From the NCBI RefSeq assembly GCF_019443285.1, contig NZ_CP080327.1, forward strand, positions 1,484,001-1,548,000: a DNA stretch of 64,000 nt, written 5' to 3'. The first letter of the stretch is position 1, and the number at the start of each line of letters is the position of its first letter. Position numbers and translations under genes: made by a program. The DNA comes from Aquisediminimonas profunda. GTDB taxonomy: Bacteria; Pseudomonadota; Alphaproteobacteria; Sphingomonadales; Sphingomonadaceae. The notes beneath the pieces were generated by a model. It saw only the letters and a program-made list of their open reading frames with translations, made no database searches and was not told where the DNA came from. Below are positions 1 to 9,377 of the stretch, piece after piece.

Positions 1-183
1 CCGAAATTCATCCCGGCCTGCACCTTGCCGCTGACCGGCAAGAATGTAGTGGACATGATTATCTCGGATCTTGCCGTGTTCCAGCGTCCGGACCACAATT
101 CGCCATTCAAGCTGATTGAAATGGCACCGGGCGTGACGCAGGACGAAATCGCTGCAAAGACAACAGCGCATTATATTGTTTGA
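1..183 (+). CDS. scoB: 3-oxoacid CoA-transferase subunit B, C-terminal fragment
   Basis: Open from the window edge to a TGA at 181-183, about 60 codons. The visible C-terminus contains CTLPLTGKNVVDMIISDLAVF followed by the LIEMAPGVTQDEIAAKT segment, which is the characteristic end of the beta subunit of succinyl-CoA:3-ketoacid CoA-transferases. The enzyme moves CoA between succinyl-CoA and acetoacetate or related 3-oxoacids in ketone-body or PHB-derived acetoacetate use. The catalytic glutamate and the partner alpha subunit lie outside the window. The family call rests on the tail only; a PcaJ-type (3-oxoadipate) paralogue cannot be fully excluded. Confidence 0.82.
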   Translation, partial: PKFIPACTLPLTGKNVVDMIISDLAVFQRPDHNSPFKLIEMAPGVTQDEIAAKTTAHYIV

Positions 184-227
184 CGTGCTTGCAGCGTCGG
201 GACGCTGCAAGTATCGCCAGCGCTGTC

Positions 228-1202
228 ATGCGCATCCTTCTGACAGGTTCGTCGGGTTGGCTCGGCCGCTTTCTAGCGCCCACACTCAGACGCGCGGGGC
301 ACGATGTTGTGGGACTCGACCTCGCACCTGGCAGCGATACTCAAGTCATAGGAACCGTTGCTGACAGGGCACTGGTGAATCGCACCTTTGTCGACTACGG
401 CATTGAGGCGGTTATCCACTGTGGCGGCCTCCACAAGCCAGATATCGCGCGATATGGGGCGCAAGCCTTCGTCGATGTGAACGTGACAGGCACACTCAAT
501 CTTCTCGAAGCAGCAGCAGCGGCAGGCAATGACCGCTTCGTTTTTACCTCGACAACGTCGCTGATGATTTCGGACGAAATTCGCAAGGGCAAGGCTGGCG
601 GATTGCGAGAGGCTGCGTGGCTCGACGAGGAAAGTGGGCCGCTGGCGCCGCGCAACATCTATGGCGCGACCAAGCTGGCTGCAGAAGATCTGTGTCGGCT
701 CTACGCGTCCGATCATCGAATTGATGTGATGGTGCTGCGCACTGGCCGCTTCTTTCCGGAAAATGACGACACCCTTGATGAGCCGAGCGGTCCCAATCTG
801 AAGGCCAATGAATTTCTCAACCGCCGGCTGACGGTCGAAGATGCAGCCGATGCGCATCTTGCAGCACTTGAACGCGCGCCGGGCTTGGGTTTTCAGCGTT
901 TCATTGTGTCCGCGCCTCCTCCATTTGCGCGTACCGATGCCCAAGCGCTCATGGCCGATGCGCGCTCTGTGATCCAAAGATACTATCCTCAAGCGGCGTC
1001 GCTCTATGCGAAAAGGGGATGGGCGCTCCCCACGCACATCGACAGGGTTTACGATCCGGGCAAGGCGGAGCGGCTGCTTGGATTCCGTTGTCGCACGGAT
1101 TTCGGATCAGTGCTTGCAGCTCTGGAGAATGGTGCGCAACTGCCCTTTGTCCATGATGCCGGCTATGTTTCGCCCAAGGAGACGTCCCGATGTACACGCT
1201 GA
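228..1202 (+). CDS. NAD(P)-dependent epimerase/dehydratase (extended SDR)
   Basis: 324-residue extended short-chain dehydrogenase/reductase. The protein opens with MRILLTGSSGWLGRFLAP, the TGxxGxxG dinucleotide loop at the extreme N-terminus, which is why the ATG at 228 is preferred over the in-frame one at 180. A YGATK motif (YxxxK catalytic pair) lies near residue 145. Such enzymes epimerise, dehydrate or reduce nucleotide-sugar or related substrates in the cytoplasm, but the substrate cannot be inferred here. It follows scoB by 44 bp, and its 3' end overlaps the next ORF by 13 bp (GST start at 1190), so the two are probably translationally coupled. Confidence 0.85.
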   Translation: MRILLTGSSGWLGRFLAPTLRRAGHDVVGLDLAPGSDTQVIGTVADRALVNRTFVDYGIEAVIHCGGLHKPDIARYGAQAFVDVNVTGTLNLLEAAAAAGNDRFVFTSTTSLMISDEIRKGKAGGLREAAWLDEESGPLAPRNIYGATKLAAEDLCRLYASDHRIDVMVLRTGRFFPENDDTLDEPSGPNLKANEFLNRRLTVEDAADAHLAALERAPGLGFQRFIVSAPPPFARTDAQALMADARSVIQRYYPQAASLYAKRGWALPTHIDRVYDPGKAERLLGFRCRTDFGSVLAALENGAQLPFVHDAGYVSPKETSRCTR

Positions 1203-1870
1203 TAACCGCCAACCGGAACTATTCGAGCTGGTCGCTGCGGCCTTGGGTGCTGATGAAGGCGTTGGGCATTGCGTTCGAAGATCGGGTCGAGCCCTTCACG
1301 AAGCCGGTCAATTATGACGAATTCCGGGCTTTCTCTCCGACTGGTCAGGTTCCGGTCCTGCTTGATGGAGACCGGGTTGTCCACGATTCGCTTGGCATCT
1401 GTCTCTACCTGGCCGATCGGCATGCGGGCGTCTGGCCCGATGACAAGGCGGCGAGGGCCTGGGCCCAATGTGCCGTGGCGGAAATGCATGGCGGCTTTGC
1501 GGCGCTGCGCAACGCGTGCCCAATGAATGTCGGTGTTCGCGTGCGACCGAAGCCGCTGAGCGATGCCGTTGCGCAAAATGTGCAGAGGCTTCAGGAACTC
1601 TGGCCCGAAGGCCTGTCTCGCTTCGGCGGACCCTGGCTGGGCGGCAGCGCCTTCAGCGCGGTCGATGCCTTTTTTGCTCCGGTTGCCTATCGGGTTCGGA
1701 CCTATGGCCTTGACGTTGGCGCCGGTCAGGCATGGGTCGATCGTGTCATTGCGCATCCGGCCATGCAGCAATGGGAAGCAGAAGCTCTGGCCGAAAGTTG
1801 GCGCGAGGCAAGCCACGAGGAGGAATTGCGGGACGCGGGTGATATACTCGCCGACTACAGGATGGGTTGA
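1190..1870 (+). CDS. Glutathione S-transferase family protein
   Basis: 226 residues. The N-terminal thioredoxin-like half carries the NRNYSSWSLRPWVLMKALG stretch typical of a bacterial GST subgroup, with the SSW serine region as the likely glutathione-activating site, and the GQVPVLLDG / VVHDSLGICLYLAD segments that form the cis-Pro and glutathione gamma-Glu contacts. The C-terminal half is all-helical, as in other GSTs. Predicted cytosolic; the electrophilic substrate is unknown. It overlaps the epimerase gene by 13 bp and faces the convergent GDT1-family gene 8 bp further on, so its transcript must end in or near that gene. Confidence 0.88.
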   Translation: MYTLITANRNYSSWSLRPWVLMKALGIAFEDRVEPFTKPVNYDEFRAFSPTGQVPVLLDGDRVVHDSLGICLYLADRHAGVWPDDKAARAWAQCAVAEMHGGFAALRNACPMNVGVRVRPKPLSDAVAQNVQRLQELWPEGLSRFGGPWLGGSAFSAVDAFFAPVAYRVRTYGLDVGAGQAWVDRVIAHPAMQQWEAEALAESWREASHEEELRDAGDILADYRMG

Positions 1871-1878
1871 CCGCGTCT

Positions 1879-2448
1879 CTAGAAAAGGCCTGCAGTCTCC
1901 GCTGCGAGCCAGAGTCCGAGCCCCAGGAACAGCAAGGCCGCCACAATCTGGACCGTGCGCAGCGGCACACGTTTGACGAGTTCGTGGCCCATATAGACTG
2001 CGGGCACATTGGCGATCATCATGCCGAGCGTCGTGCCCATGGTGACCCACAGGACGCTCTGGAACCGCGCGCCCAATGCGATCGTCGCGATCTGTGTCTT
2101 GTCTCCGATTTCCACGATGAAAAAGGCAATGCAGGTCGTGATGAAAGGTCCGAACCGGCTCGCCTTGCCGGCTTCATCATCTGCCTTGTCGGGAATCAGG
2201 GTCCATCCAGCCATGGCAATGAATGATGCCGCCACAGCGTAACGGAACCAGGGTCCGTCCAGCAGGGATGCTGCGGTAACGCCCGCAAAGGCAGCCAATG
2301 CGTGGTTGGCAAGCGTGGCAGCCAATATGCCAGCGATAATCGGCAAGGGCTTGCGAAAGCGCGTGGCGAGGATGATCGCCAGAAGCTGGGTTTTGTCGCC
2401 CATTTCAGCCAGAGCTACGATCAGGGTGGAGGTGAGCAAAGCGTCCAT
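1879..2448 (-). CDS. TMEM165/GDT1 family (UPF0016) cation transporter
   Basis: 189-residue integral membrane protein with two copies of the family signature ExGD(K/R)T: EMGDKT near residue 15 and EIGDKT in the second half. The two half-repeats contain about six to seven hydrophobic helices. Characterised members move Mn2+ and/or Ca2+, and bacterial homologues act as Mn exporters; that role here is inferred. The start at 2448 ([20 protein letters not shown]) puts the first signature at its usual place; an upstream in-frame ATG at 2484 adds 12 non-hydrophobic residues and is less likely. Convergent with the GST gene and divergent from leuC. Confidence 0.85.
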   Translation of the reverse strand: MDALLTSTLIVALAEMGDKTQLLAIILATRFRKPLPIIAGILAATLANHALAAFAGVTAASLLDGPWFRYAVAASFIAMAGWTLIPDKADDEAGKASRFGPFITTCIAFFIVEIGDKTQIATIALGARFQSVLWVTMGTTLGMMIANVPAVYMGHELVKRVPLRTVQIVAALLFLGLGLWLAAETAGLF

Positions 2449-2532
2449 CGACCGGTCGTTAGGGGCTGGTTTTTGATGGCGCAACGATTGCTTCTTTGCG
2501 AATCCGAAGAATCCATGCTTAAGGCCCTCGGC

Positions 2533-3972
2533 ATGGCTTCACGACCTCGCACACTGTATGAAAAAATCTGGGACGCCCATGTTGTCGATCAACGTGCGGA
2601 CGGCACCTGCCTTGTCTTCATCGACCGTCACCTCGTCCATGAAGTCACCAGCCCGCAGGCGTTCGAAGGGTTGCGGGTGGCGGGCCGCAAAGTTCGGCGC
2701 CCGGATCTGACGCTGGCCGTGCCGGATCACAATCTCCCGACAACCCCGCGCAAGGATGCAGCAGGAAATCGCTTGCCGATCGCGGATCCGGAAAGCGCGC
2801 AGCAGCTTGCCGCGCTTGAACAGAATGCACCTGCCTTCGGAATCCGGTATATCGGTGCGACAGACCGGGAGCAGGGCATCGTTCACGTCGTTGGCCCGGA
2901 ACAAGGCTTCTCCCTGCCCGGAACCACTATTGTGTGCGGAGACAGCCATACGGCCTGTCACGGCGGACTAGGCGCGCTTGCGTTCGGCATCGGCACATCC
3001 GAGGTCGAACATGTTCTCGCGACACAGACGCTGCTGTTGACGCCTTCGAAGACGATGGAAGTTCGGGTTGAGGGTGCTCTTGGTCCTGGCGTAACCGCCA
3101 AGGATCTGGCGCTTGAAATCATCCGTCGGATTGGCGCTGCGGGTGGCACAGGGCATGTCATCGAATATACCGGATCGACGATCCGTACCCTGTCCGTCGA
3201 AGGGCGGCTGACAGTCTCCAACATGTCTATCGAGGGCGGGGCCCGTGCCGGGTTGATTGCGCCGGATGATGTGACCTTTGCTTATCTCAAGGGGCGACCC
3301 ATGGCACCGAACGGAGCGGATTGGGACGCCGCTGTGGCCTATTGGCGCACGCTCGTGACCGATCCGGGCGCCACCTATGACCGGACGGTGCTGATCGACG
3401 CGGCCGAAATCGCGCCCAATGTCACCTGGGGGACAAGTCCCGAAGATGTGGTCCCGGTGACCGGTGTCGTGCCTGATCCCATGGACTTCGCTGACCCGTC
3501 CAAACAGGAGGCAGCGCGGAAATCGCTGGCCTATATGGGGCTGGAACCGGGTATGCGGATGCAGGATGTGGCGGTCGAGAATATCTTTATTGGCAGCTGC
3601 ACCAACAGCCGCATCGAAGACTTGCGCGCAGCGGCGGCTGTCCTGAAGGGCCGCAAGAAGGCGCCCGGTGTCAAATGGGCCATTGTTGTGCCGGGATCAG
3701 GCCTGGTGAAGGAACAGGCCGAAGCAGAAGGGCTGGATCGCATCTTCAAGGACGCGGGCCTTGAATGGCGGGAACCGGGATGTTCGGCATGCCTCGGCAT
3801 GAATCCAGACAAGGTTCCGCCGGGCGAACGTTCCGCATCGACTTCGAACCGGAATTTCGTCGGCAGGCAGGGACCGGGAGCGCGCACGCATCTGGTTTCG
3901 CCGGCAATGGCAGCCGCTGCGGCTGTGACAGGGCGGCTCTGCGATGTTCGTGAACTTGGGGGAGCTGCCTGA
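2533..3972 (+). CDS. leuC: 3-isopropylmalate dehydratase large subunit
   Basis: 479 residues from the ATG at 2533 ([18 protein letters not shown]), the usual N-terminus of LeuC; an in-frame ATG at 2515 is possible. It isomerises 2-isopropylmalate to 3-isopropylmalate in leucine synthesis together with LeuD. The aconitase-type [4Fe-4S] ligands are visible as Cys in [11 protein letters not shown] and the CSACLG pair near the C-terminus; [10 protein letters not shown] lies in the catalytic core. The TGA at 3970-3972 overlaps the leuD ATG by one base, so the two subunits are coupled. leuA and leuB are not in the window. Confidence 0.96.
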   Translation: MASRPRTLYEKIWDAHVVDQRADGTCLVFIDRHLVHEVTSPQAFEGLRVAGRKVRRPDLTLAVPDHNLPTTPRKDAAGNRLPIADPESAQQLAALEQNAPAFGIRYIGATDREQGIVHVVGPEQGFSLPGTTIVCGDSHTACHGGLGALAFGIGTSEVEHVLATQTLLLTPSKTMEVRVEGALGPGVTAKDLALEIIRRIGAAGGTGHVIEYTGSTIRTLSVEGRLTVSNMSIEGGARAGLIAPDDVTFAYLKGRPMAPNGADWDAAVAYWRTLVTDPGATYDRTVLIDAAEIAPNVTWGTSPEDVVPVTGVVPDPMDFADPSKQEAARKSLAYMGLEPGMRMQDVAVENIFIGSCTNSRIEDLRAAAAVLKGRKKAPGVKWAIVVPGSGLVKEQAEAEGLDRIFKDAGLEWREPGCSACLGMNPDKVPPGERSASTSNRNFVGRQGPGARTHLVSPAMAAAAAVTGRLCDVRELGGAA

Positions 3973-4568
3973 TGGATCCCGTCAATCATGTGCAGGGCAA
4001 GGCCTATCCCTTTGGACGCAAGAACGTCGACACGGATGTCATCATTCCGGCTCACTGGCTCAAGACAATCAGTCGTATCGGCCTTGGGCGGGGCGCTTTC
4101 GAAGCGTTGAGGGCAGAGCCCGGCAACCTGTTCGACGATCCGGCCTATGCCGGATCGCCCATCCTCATTGCGGGCGATAATTTCGGTTGCGGATCAAGCC
4201 GCGAGCATGCGGCATGGGCGCTCGGCGACATGGGCATCAAGGCTGTCATCGCGCCGAGTTTTTCGGATATCTTTTCAGGGAATGCTTTCAAGAACGGCAT
4301 TCTGACTGTGGTTCTGCCGCAAGAAGCGGTCGATCGGCTGATGGAGGTCGCAAAGACGGACGAAATCCACATCGACCTCGAAAACCAGACGGTGACCACG
4401 CCGTTTCAGGATCGTTTTTCTTTCGAGATTGACCCATTCCGCAAGCAGTGCCTGATGGGTGGGCTTGATGAAATTGGCATGACCATGGCGATGGATGCCC
4501 AGATCAGTAATTATGAGCAACGTGCCGCTGCCGCCTGGCCGTGGCAAGCAGGAGGTGCGAACGCATGA
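3972..4568 (+). CDS. leuD: 3-isopropylmalate dehydratase small subunit
   Basis: 198 residues, the swivelling domain partner of LeuC. Conserved segments seen: [18 protein letters not shown] at residues 13-30, the substrate-binding loop [16 protein letters not shown], and [10 protein letters not shown]. Length and motifs match full-length bacterial LeuD. The start overlaps the leuC stop; the stop overlaps the ATG of the following reductase (ATGA at 4565-4568), so three genes are translationally linked. Confidence 0.96.
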   Translation: MDPVNHVQGKAYPFGRKNVDTDVIIPAHWLKTISRIGLGRGAFEALRAEPGNLFDDPAYAGSPILIAGDNFGCGSSREHAAWALGDMGIKAVIAPSFSDIFSGNAFKNGILTVVLPQEAVDRLMEVAKTDEIHIDLENQTVTTPFQDRFSFEIDPFRKQCLMGGLDEIGMTMAMDAQISNYEQRAAAAWPWQAGGANA

Positions 4569-5566
4569 AGGCGCTTTTGTCAAAGGCGGTGGGTGGACCC
4601 GAAACGCTGGTTCTGGAAGAGGTTCCGGATCCGGTCGCAGGCCCCGGTCAAATCCTGGTTGCGGTGAAGGCCTGTTCAATCAACTATCCAGACGTTCTCA
4701 TCATTGAGGACAAGTACCAGTTCAAGCCGCCGCGGCCATTTGCGCCCGGTGGTGAGATTGCCGGGGTCGTCGAAGCGGTTGGTGAAGGCGTGACCAAGTG
4801 GAAGCCGGGAGACCGTGTGCTTTCGACAGTCGGCAATGGCGGGTTGGTCGAAAAGATTGTCCTTGGCGAAGGACAGGCTTTTGCGTTGCCGCCGGAGCGC
4901 AGTTTCGAAGAGGGTGCGTCGCTCCTGCTGACTTACGGCACGACCATCCATGCCCTGCTTGATCGCGGGCACCTGAAGGAAGGCGAAACGCTCCTCGTGC
5001 TTGGCGCTGCCGGCGGTGTCGGCATGGCTGCCGTTGAATTGGGCAAGGCCTTTGGCGCGCGCGTCGTTGCCGCTGTTTCCACCGAAGAAAAGGCGGCGGC
5101 CGCCAAGGCCGCGGGCGCAGACGAGACGATCCTTTACGGCACAGCTCCATTTGACAAGGAGCAGTCGAAGGCCCTTGCCGACGCTTTCAAGGCGGTGCTG
5201 GGTCCCAATGGTGCCGATGTGATTTATGATGCCGTTGGCGGCGATTATTGCGAGCCTGCGCTCCGCTCGATTGCCTGGGAGGGGCGCTATCTTGTCGTCG
5301 GCTTCCCGGCTGGCATTCCAAAGCTGCCCTTGAACCTGACGCTCCTGAAGAGCTGCGACGTGTGCGGCGTGTTCTGGGGTGCATTTACGGCACGTGATCC
5401 AGAGGCCAATCGTGCCAATGTAGCGCGGCTGTTCCGGCTTTGGCAGGAGGGCAAGATTGCACCACGGGTGACGGAAGTGTTCCCGTTTGAACGTGGCGGC
5501 GATGCAATCGCGAAAATGGGTGCCCGCGGGGCTATTGGCAAGCTGGTGGTGCGGATCGGCGATTGA
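4565..5566 (+). CDS. NADPH:quinone oxidoreductase-like MDR protein
   Basis: 333 residues of the zinc-free medium-chain dehydrogenase/reductase type (quinone oxidoreductase or enoyl reductase subgroup). It begins [19 protein letters not shown]; the ATG at 4565 overlaps the leuD stop. The GroES-like N-terminal domain has the [13 protein letters not shown] and [16 protein letters not shown] segments, and the Rossmann domain has the [20 protein letters not shown] loop (AAGGVG, residues about 145-150). No zinc-ligand cysteines are apparent in the catalytic lobe. It probably reduces quinones or alpha,beta-unsaturated acyl/carbonyl compounds with NADPH. Its place after leuCD is operonic but not obviously metabolic. 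Confidence 0.87.
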   Translation: MKALLSKAVGGPETLVLEEVPDPVAGPGQILVAVKACSINYPDVLIIEDKYQFKPPRPFAPGGEIAGVVEAVGEGVTKWKPGDRVLSTVGNGGLVEKIVLGEGQAFALPPERSFEEGASLLLTYGTTIHALLDRGHLKEGETLLVLGAAGGVGMAAVELGKAFGARVVAAVSTEEKAAAAKAAGADETILYGTAPFDKEQSKALADAFKAVLGPNGADVIYDAVGGDYCEPALRSIAWEGRYLVVGFPAGIPKLPLNLTLLKSCDVCGVFWGAFTARDPEANRANVARLFRLWQEGKIAPRVTEVFPFERGGDAIAKMGARGAIGKLVVRIGD

Positions 5567-5621
5567 AGCCGACGCTGGTCACGCCTATCTGGGTAAATGG
5601 GTTTCGATTGAAGGGATGATG

Positions 5622-5945
5622 ATGACGACGTTCGATGATCGCGAAAAGGCGCAAGAGGCCAAATTTGTTCGCGAAGAGGAAATGGCCTTTCGTGTGACTG
5701 CCCGGCGTAACAAACTTTTGGGCCAATGGGCTGCATCGCGCATGGGCCTTACACCGGAAGAAACCGATTCCTACGCCAAGAGTGTGGTTCAGGCCGATTT
5801 CGAGGAAGTCGGCGATGAGGATGTGATCCGCAAGTTGCTTGGCGACCTGACGGGCGCTCAGGTCGAGACAAGTGACGAAGAAATCAGGCAGGCGCTTGCC
5901 GATATGACGGTCGAGGCACGCCGGCAACTGATGGAGTCGATGTAA
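5622..5945 (+). CDS. DUF1476 protein, ATP synthase inhibitor zeta-subunit family
   Basis: 107-residue helical protein starting MTTFDDREKAQEAKFVREEE, the hallmark of the alphaproteobacterial F1FO-ATPase zeta inhibitor (DUF1476). The N-terminal segment is the part that inserts into F1 in Paracoccus, whereas in many heterotrophic alphaproteobacteria the protein is only weakly inhibitory, so regulatory strength here is unknown. Three ATG codons stand in a row (5616, 5619, 5622); the third is chosen because AAGG at 5611-5614 gives it a 7-nt spacing and because the family begins MTTFDD. It lies between the MDR gene and bolA, only 4 bp before the latter. Confidence 0.85.
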   Translation: MTTFDDREKAQEAKFVREEEMAFRVTARRNKLLGQWAASRMGLTPEETDSYAKSVVQADFEEVGDEDVIRKLLGDLTGAQVETSDEEIRQALADMTVEARRQLMESM

Positions 5946-5949
5946 CACC

Positions 5950-6183
5950 ATGCCAATGGCCGCGGCAGATATTGAGGCGATGATCCGTGCCGCCATTCCC
6001 GATGCGACGGTAGAAATCACGGACCTCGCCGGTGATGGGGACCATTATGCTGCCAAGGTGACGAGCGCTGTCTTTGCCGGCATTCCGCGCGTCAAGCAGC
6101 ACCAGATGGTTTATGCGGCGCTAGGCGGCCGGATGGGTGGCGTGCTTCACGCCCTGCAATTGACTACAGGCGTTCCCGGCTAG
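5950..6183 (+). CDS. BolA family protein
   Basis: 77 residues, the size of a minimal BolA (IbaG/BolA2-like) protein. The fold signature is present: IEAMIRAAIPDATVEITDLAGDGDHY with the conserved DGDHY turn, then the helix-loop KVTSAVFAGIPRVKQHQMVYAALGGRM. The RVKQHQMVYAAL segment carries the invariant histidine used with monothiol glutaredoxins for [2Fe-2S] binding. A role in iron-sulfur trafficking is therefore likely. A second in-frame ATG at 5956 is an alternative start. The last 4 bp overlap the convergent ABC permease gene. Confidence 0.88.
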   Translation: MPMAAADIEAMIRAAIPDATVEITDLAGDGDHYAAKVTSAVFAGIPRVKQHQMVYAALGGRMGGVLHALQLTTGVPG

Positions 6184-8675
6184 AGCGCGCGCAAGGCCGC
6201 AGACGGGCGGGCCGACAGCACGGGCAGAGCGCCTATCAGCGCCAACACCAGCGTGCCAACGCCTCCTGCAGCTACGGTACCGATTACGATGGCCAAATCA
6301 GGGGCCCATTCGAGTTCGAAGATTCTGGTCACGACATACCAACCCGCAGCACTTCCGATCGCGAGGGCGACAAGCGACAGGATTGTCGCGAGGATCGCAT
6401 ATTCGATCGCTTGCGTCGTCAGCACCTGAAACCGGGTGGCCCCAAGCAGTTTCAGCAGCACGGCATCATAGCTGCGCGACCGTCTGGCGGCAGCAACGGC
6501 ACCCATGAGCACTGCAATGCCCGCGAGAACTGCCACCGACGCTGCCACAGCAATGGCCGAGCCTAATTGCCGCATGAGGTCGCCAACCTGTGTCACGACA
6601 TCCTTCACGCGGATCATCGAGACGGAGGGGAATCCGTTGGAGACAGCTCGGCTAATTGCCGCCTCTGATTTGGTGGCCGTGCCGATTGTTGCAGCAAGGG
6701 TATAGGGGGCTGCCTCGAGAGTGCCGGGGGAAAAGACCAGCACGAAGTTGAAACCCAATGTGTCCCAGTTGATCTCCCGGAATGACGCGATTTTGGCTTC
6801 GATTTCGACCCCCAGCACCGAAATGGTCAGCCGGTCGCCCAGTTTCAGGCCGGTCGCCTTGGCGGCGCGCTCGTCGATCGAGACAAGCGGCGGCCCCGCA
6901 TAATTGGCAGGCCACCATTGGCCTTCAGTGATCCGGCTGCCTTCGGGAATGGTGCGTGCAAAGGTCAATCCGCGATCGCCTCTCAGGAACCAGGCCTCTT
7001 CGGGAACATCCTTCATATCGGCGACGCGCCGGTCGTTGAGCGCGACCACGGGTCCGCGCAGGGTCGGGACAGTCACAACCTCAGCGCTTGGCGCAATGGT
7101 GCTTACAGAGGATCGAAAACGCGCTTCCTCATCCTTTGGAATATCGAGTGCAAAGAAACTTGGTGCGCGCTTGGGAATCGTATTCTCAATTGCGGAATTG
7201 AGGCTCGTCTGGATCGTTGCGAGTGTTGCAAACAGCGTCAATCCGAGCCCCAAGGCCACGACCAGCCGACCGGTCTGTGCGCCGGGTCGGTGAAGACCGG
7301 CAAGGGCCAAGCGCGCCAACGGGGCCCTTGGACGGGGCAGAGCAGCAGCGATGCGCCGGATCAGCCAACCCAGTCCGGCAAGGAGAGCAAGGAGACCAAG
7401 GACGGAACCAATGAAGCTCGCCGCAAACATTGGATCTCGGGCCGTGATGATGGCCAATGCAGCGATCAACCCGGCAATCGTGACCATGCCGGCGACAATT
7501 GGCCATGAGGGACGCGGGACTGTTTCAACCTGATCGCGGAACAGGCTGGCTGCTGTCACGGCGCGTGCGCGGGCAAGCGGGGCCAATGAGAAGAGCAGAG
7601 CAATCAAGAGCCCGTAAAGCGCACCAAGTGCCAATGGGGCGGGGTACACGTCCAGGTGTGGTGTGATGGGCAGGAGGTTGCCCGCAAGCCATGTCACCAC
7701 CCACGGTACCAGGCCGCCGATCACAAGGCCGGCCATGATGGCAGCCGTCGAAATGAGGATAATCTGGGCCAGGTAGGCTATGAAGATCGTCTGTGACGAT
7801 GCGCCCAGGACCTTGAGCGTAGCGATGCTCTCGCGCTTGCCATCAAGCCAGGAGGCGACCCCATTGCCAACGCCTATTCCCGCCACGGCAAGGGAGGCGA
7901 GGCCAATGAGCGCGAGAAATTGGCCAAGCCGCTCAATGAAGCGTCGCGTACCAGGTGCTCCGTTGCTGCGGTCGCGATAGTCCCAGCCCGCGCCAGCGAA
8001 TTGCTTGGACAAGGACGCCGTCGCCTTCGCCGGATCGGCCCCGTCGCGCATCTTCACGCGATATTTGCTGGTATACAGGCTGCCCGGCTGGATCAGCCCG
8101 GTCGCGTCGACTCCCGCCTTGTCCGCCATGACGACCGGTCCAAGCGTGAAGCCTTCTCCGACCCGGTCCGGTTCTTCGGCAATGATGCCCATAATCCGAA
8201 ACTGCGCGTCGCCCACGCGGATCTGGCTTCCGACCTTGAGGTCCAGCTTTTCGGCCAGCGCCGGTGCAATTGCGACATCGGTGCCGGATGGCCGGGCAGC
8301 AAGAGCTCCCTTTGCCAGGCGCAATCGGCCATAGAGTGGATAATTGGCATCAATGCCCTTGAGCTCGATCAGCAGTGACTGGCTGCCATCAGCCGTTGCT
8401 GCCATGGCCCGCATTTGCGTCGTTTCGGAAAGCGTGCCGAAGCGCGCGAACGCGGCACGTTCCTCATCCGTAGCACTCCGCTGCGCGGCTTCCGCCTGCA
8501 GGTCTCCACCAAGGATCACCTGGCCTTGTTCCGAAAGGCCAGTCAGGATCGCAGTCGAGAGGCTTCCGATTCCGGCGAGTGCAGCGACGCCAAGAAAAAG
8601 GCAGACGGCAAGCAGCCGCAGCCCTGCTTTCGAGCCACGCAAATCCCGCAAGGCAAGCCGAAGCGCTTCCTTCAC
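6180..8675 (-). CDS. ABC transporter permease, FtsX/YbbP-like
   Basis: 831-residue inner-membrane protein. An N-terminal helix (residues about 18-42) is followed by a large periplasmic MacB-PCD-like domain, three helices near residues 255-360, a second cluster of helices, another extracytoplasmic domain, and three C-terminal helices: the duplicated FtsX arrangement of YbbP. These permeases generally do mechanotransmission or lipoprotein/lipid extraction rather than ordinary import. It overlaps the ATPase gene by 4 bp (8672-8675), so the two proteins should form one transporter. The neighbouring divergent esterase matches the E. coli ybbP-ybbA/tesA arrangement. Confidence 0.88.
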   Translation of the reverse strand: MKEALRLALRDLRGSKAGLRLLAVCLFLGVAALAGIGSLSTAILTGLSEQGQVILGGDLQAEAAQRSATDEERAAFARFGTLSETTQMRAMAATADGSQSLLIELKGIDANYPLYGRLRLAKGALAARPSGTDVAIAPALAEKLDLKVGSQIRVGDAQFRIMGIIAEEPDRVGEGFTLGPVVMADKAGVDATGLIQPGSLYTSKYRVKMRDGADPAKATASLSKQFAGAGWDYRDRSNGAPGTRRFIERLGQFLALIGLASLAVAGIGVGNGVASWLDGKRESIATLKVLGASSQTIFIAYLAQIILISTAAIMAGLVIGGLVPWVVTWLAGNLLPITPHLDVYPAPLALGALYGLLIALLFSLAPLARARAVTAASLFRDQVETVPRPSWPIVAGMVTIAGLIAALAIITARDPMFAASFIGSVLGLLALLAGLGWLIRRIAAALPRPRAPLARLALAGLHRPGAQTGRLVVALGLGLTLFATLATIQTSLNSAIENTIPKRAPSFFALDIPKDEEARFRSSVSTIAPSAEVVTVPTLRGPVVALNDRRVADMKDVPEEAWFLRGDRGLTFARTIPEGSRITEGQWWPANYAGPPLVSIDERAAKATGLKLGDRLTISVLGVEIEAKIASFREINWDTLGFNFVLVFSPGTLEAAPYTLAATIGTATKSEAAISRAVSNGFPSVSMIRVKDVVTQVGDLMRQLGSAIAVAASVAVLAGIAVLMGAVAAARRSRSYDAVLLKLLGATRFQVLTTQAIEYAILATILSLVALAIGSAAGWYVVTRIFELEWAPDLAIVIGTVAAGGVGTLVLALIGALPVLSARPSAALRAL

Positions 8676-9364
8676 GCGGAGGCCCTGTCAGAAATGATCC
8701 GCCCATCTTGCATCTCGACGATTCGCTTGCAGCGGGCAGCCAGCGACGGATCGTGCGTTATGATGAACAGGGTCGCGCCTGAATCGGCCTGTCGGGAAAA
8801 GAGCAGGTCCATGATCGCTGCCCCCGTCCTCGCATCGAGATTTCCGGTCGGTTCGTCCGCGAAGAGGATTTGGGGTCTTGGCGCCAATGCCCGGGCGATT
8901 GCCACCCGTTGCTGTTCACCGCCCGAAAGCTGGGCAGGGTAATGCCCGGTCCGCTCTGCAAGTCCAACGAGTGAAAGCTCCTCGCGCGCCCGATCGAACG
9001 GCGCGTCCATCCCCGCAAGTTCCAGAGGGACTGCAACATTCTCAAGCGCTGTCATTGTCGGGAGCAGGTGAAACGCCTGCAGGATGATTCCGATCCGACC
9101 GCGTCGGGCAAGAGCCAGACCATCTTCATCGAGTTTGCCAAAGTCGGCTCCGGCTATCTCGATGTCGCCGCCTGATGCTCGCTCCAGCCCAGCAAGGACG
9201 GCCATGAGTGATGACTTTCCCGAACCTGACGGGCCGAGCAAGGCCACAGTCTCTCCGCTGCCCACAGACAGGTCGATTCCGCGCAGTATTTCGACGCGCG
9301 CGTCCTTTTCTCCGAGTGTCAGCGTGACATTGCGGGCATTCATCACAATATGGGGGGAAGGCAT
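8672..9364 (-). CDS. ABC transporter ATP-binding protein, YbbA-like
   Basis: 230 residues from MPSPHIVMNARNVTLTL. Walker A is GPSGSGKSS (residues about 43-51), the signature motif is LSGGEQQRVAIARAL, and Walker B is ILFADEPTGNLD, with the switch histidine in IITHD. The LolD/MacB/YbbA subgroup is suggested by the DEPTGNLD wording and the FtsX-type permease partner. The start at 9364 is chosen because residues upstream in the longer ORF are not ABC-like. Only 13 bp separate this start from the divergent esterase start at 9378. Confidence 0.92.
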   Translation of the reverse strand: MPSPHIVMNARNVTLTLGEKDARVEILRGIDLSVGSGETVALLGPSGSGKSSLMAVLAGLERASGGDIEIAGADFGKLDEDGLALARRGRIGIILQAFHLLPTMTALENVAVPLELAGMDAPFDRAREELSLVGLAERTGHYPAQLSGGEQQRVAIARALAPRPQILFADEPTGNLDARTGAAIMDLLFSRQADSGATLFIITHDPSLAARCKRIVEMQDGRIISDRASA

Positions 9365-9377
9365 TGAGGACTTTCTG

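Noticed and set aside
273-2050. Long minus-strand ORFs opposite the epimerase and GST genes
   Set aside because: GC-rich codon bias opens antisense frames; plus-strand genes carry clear family motifs.
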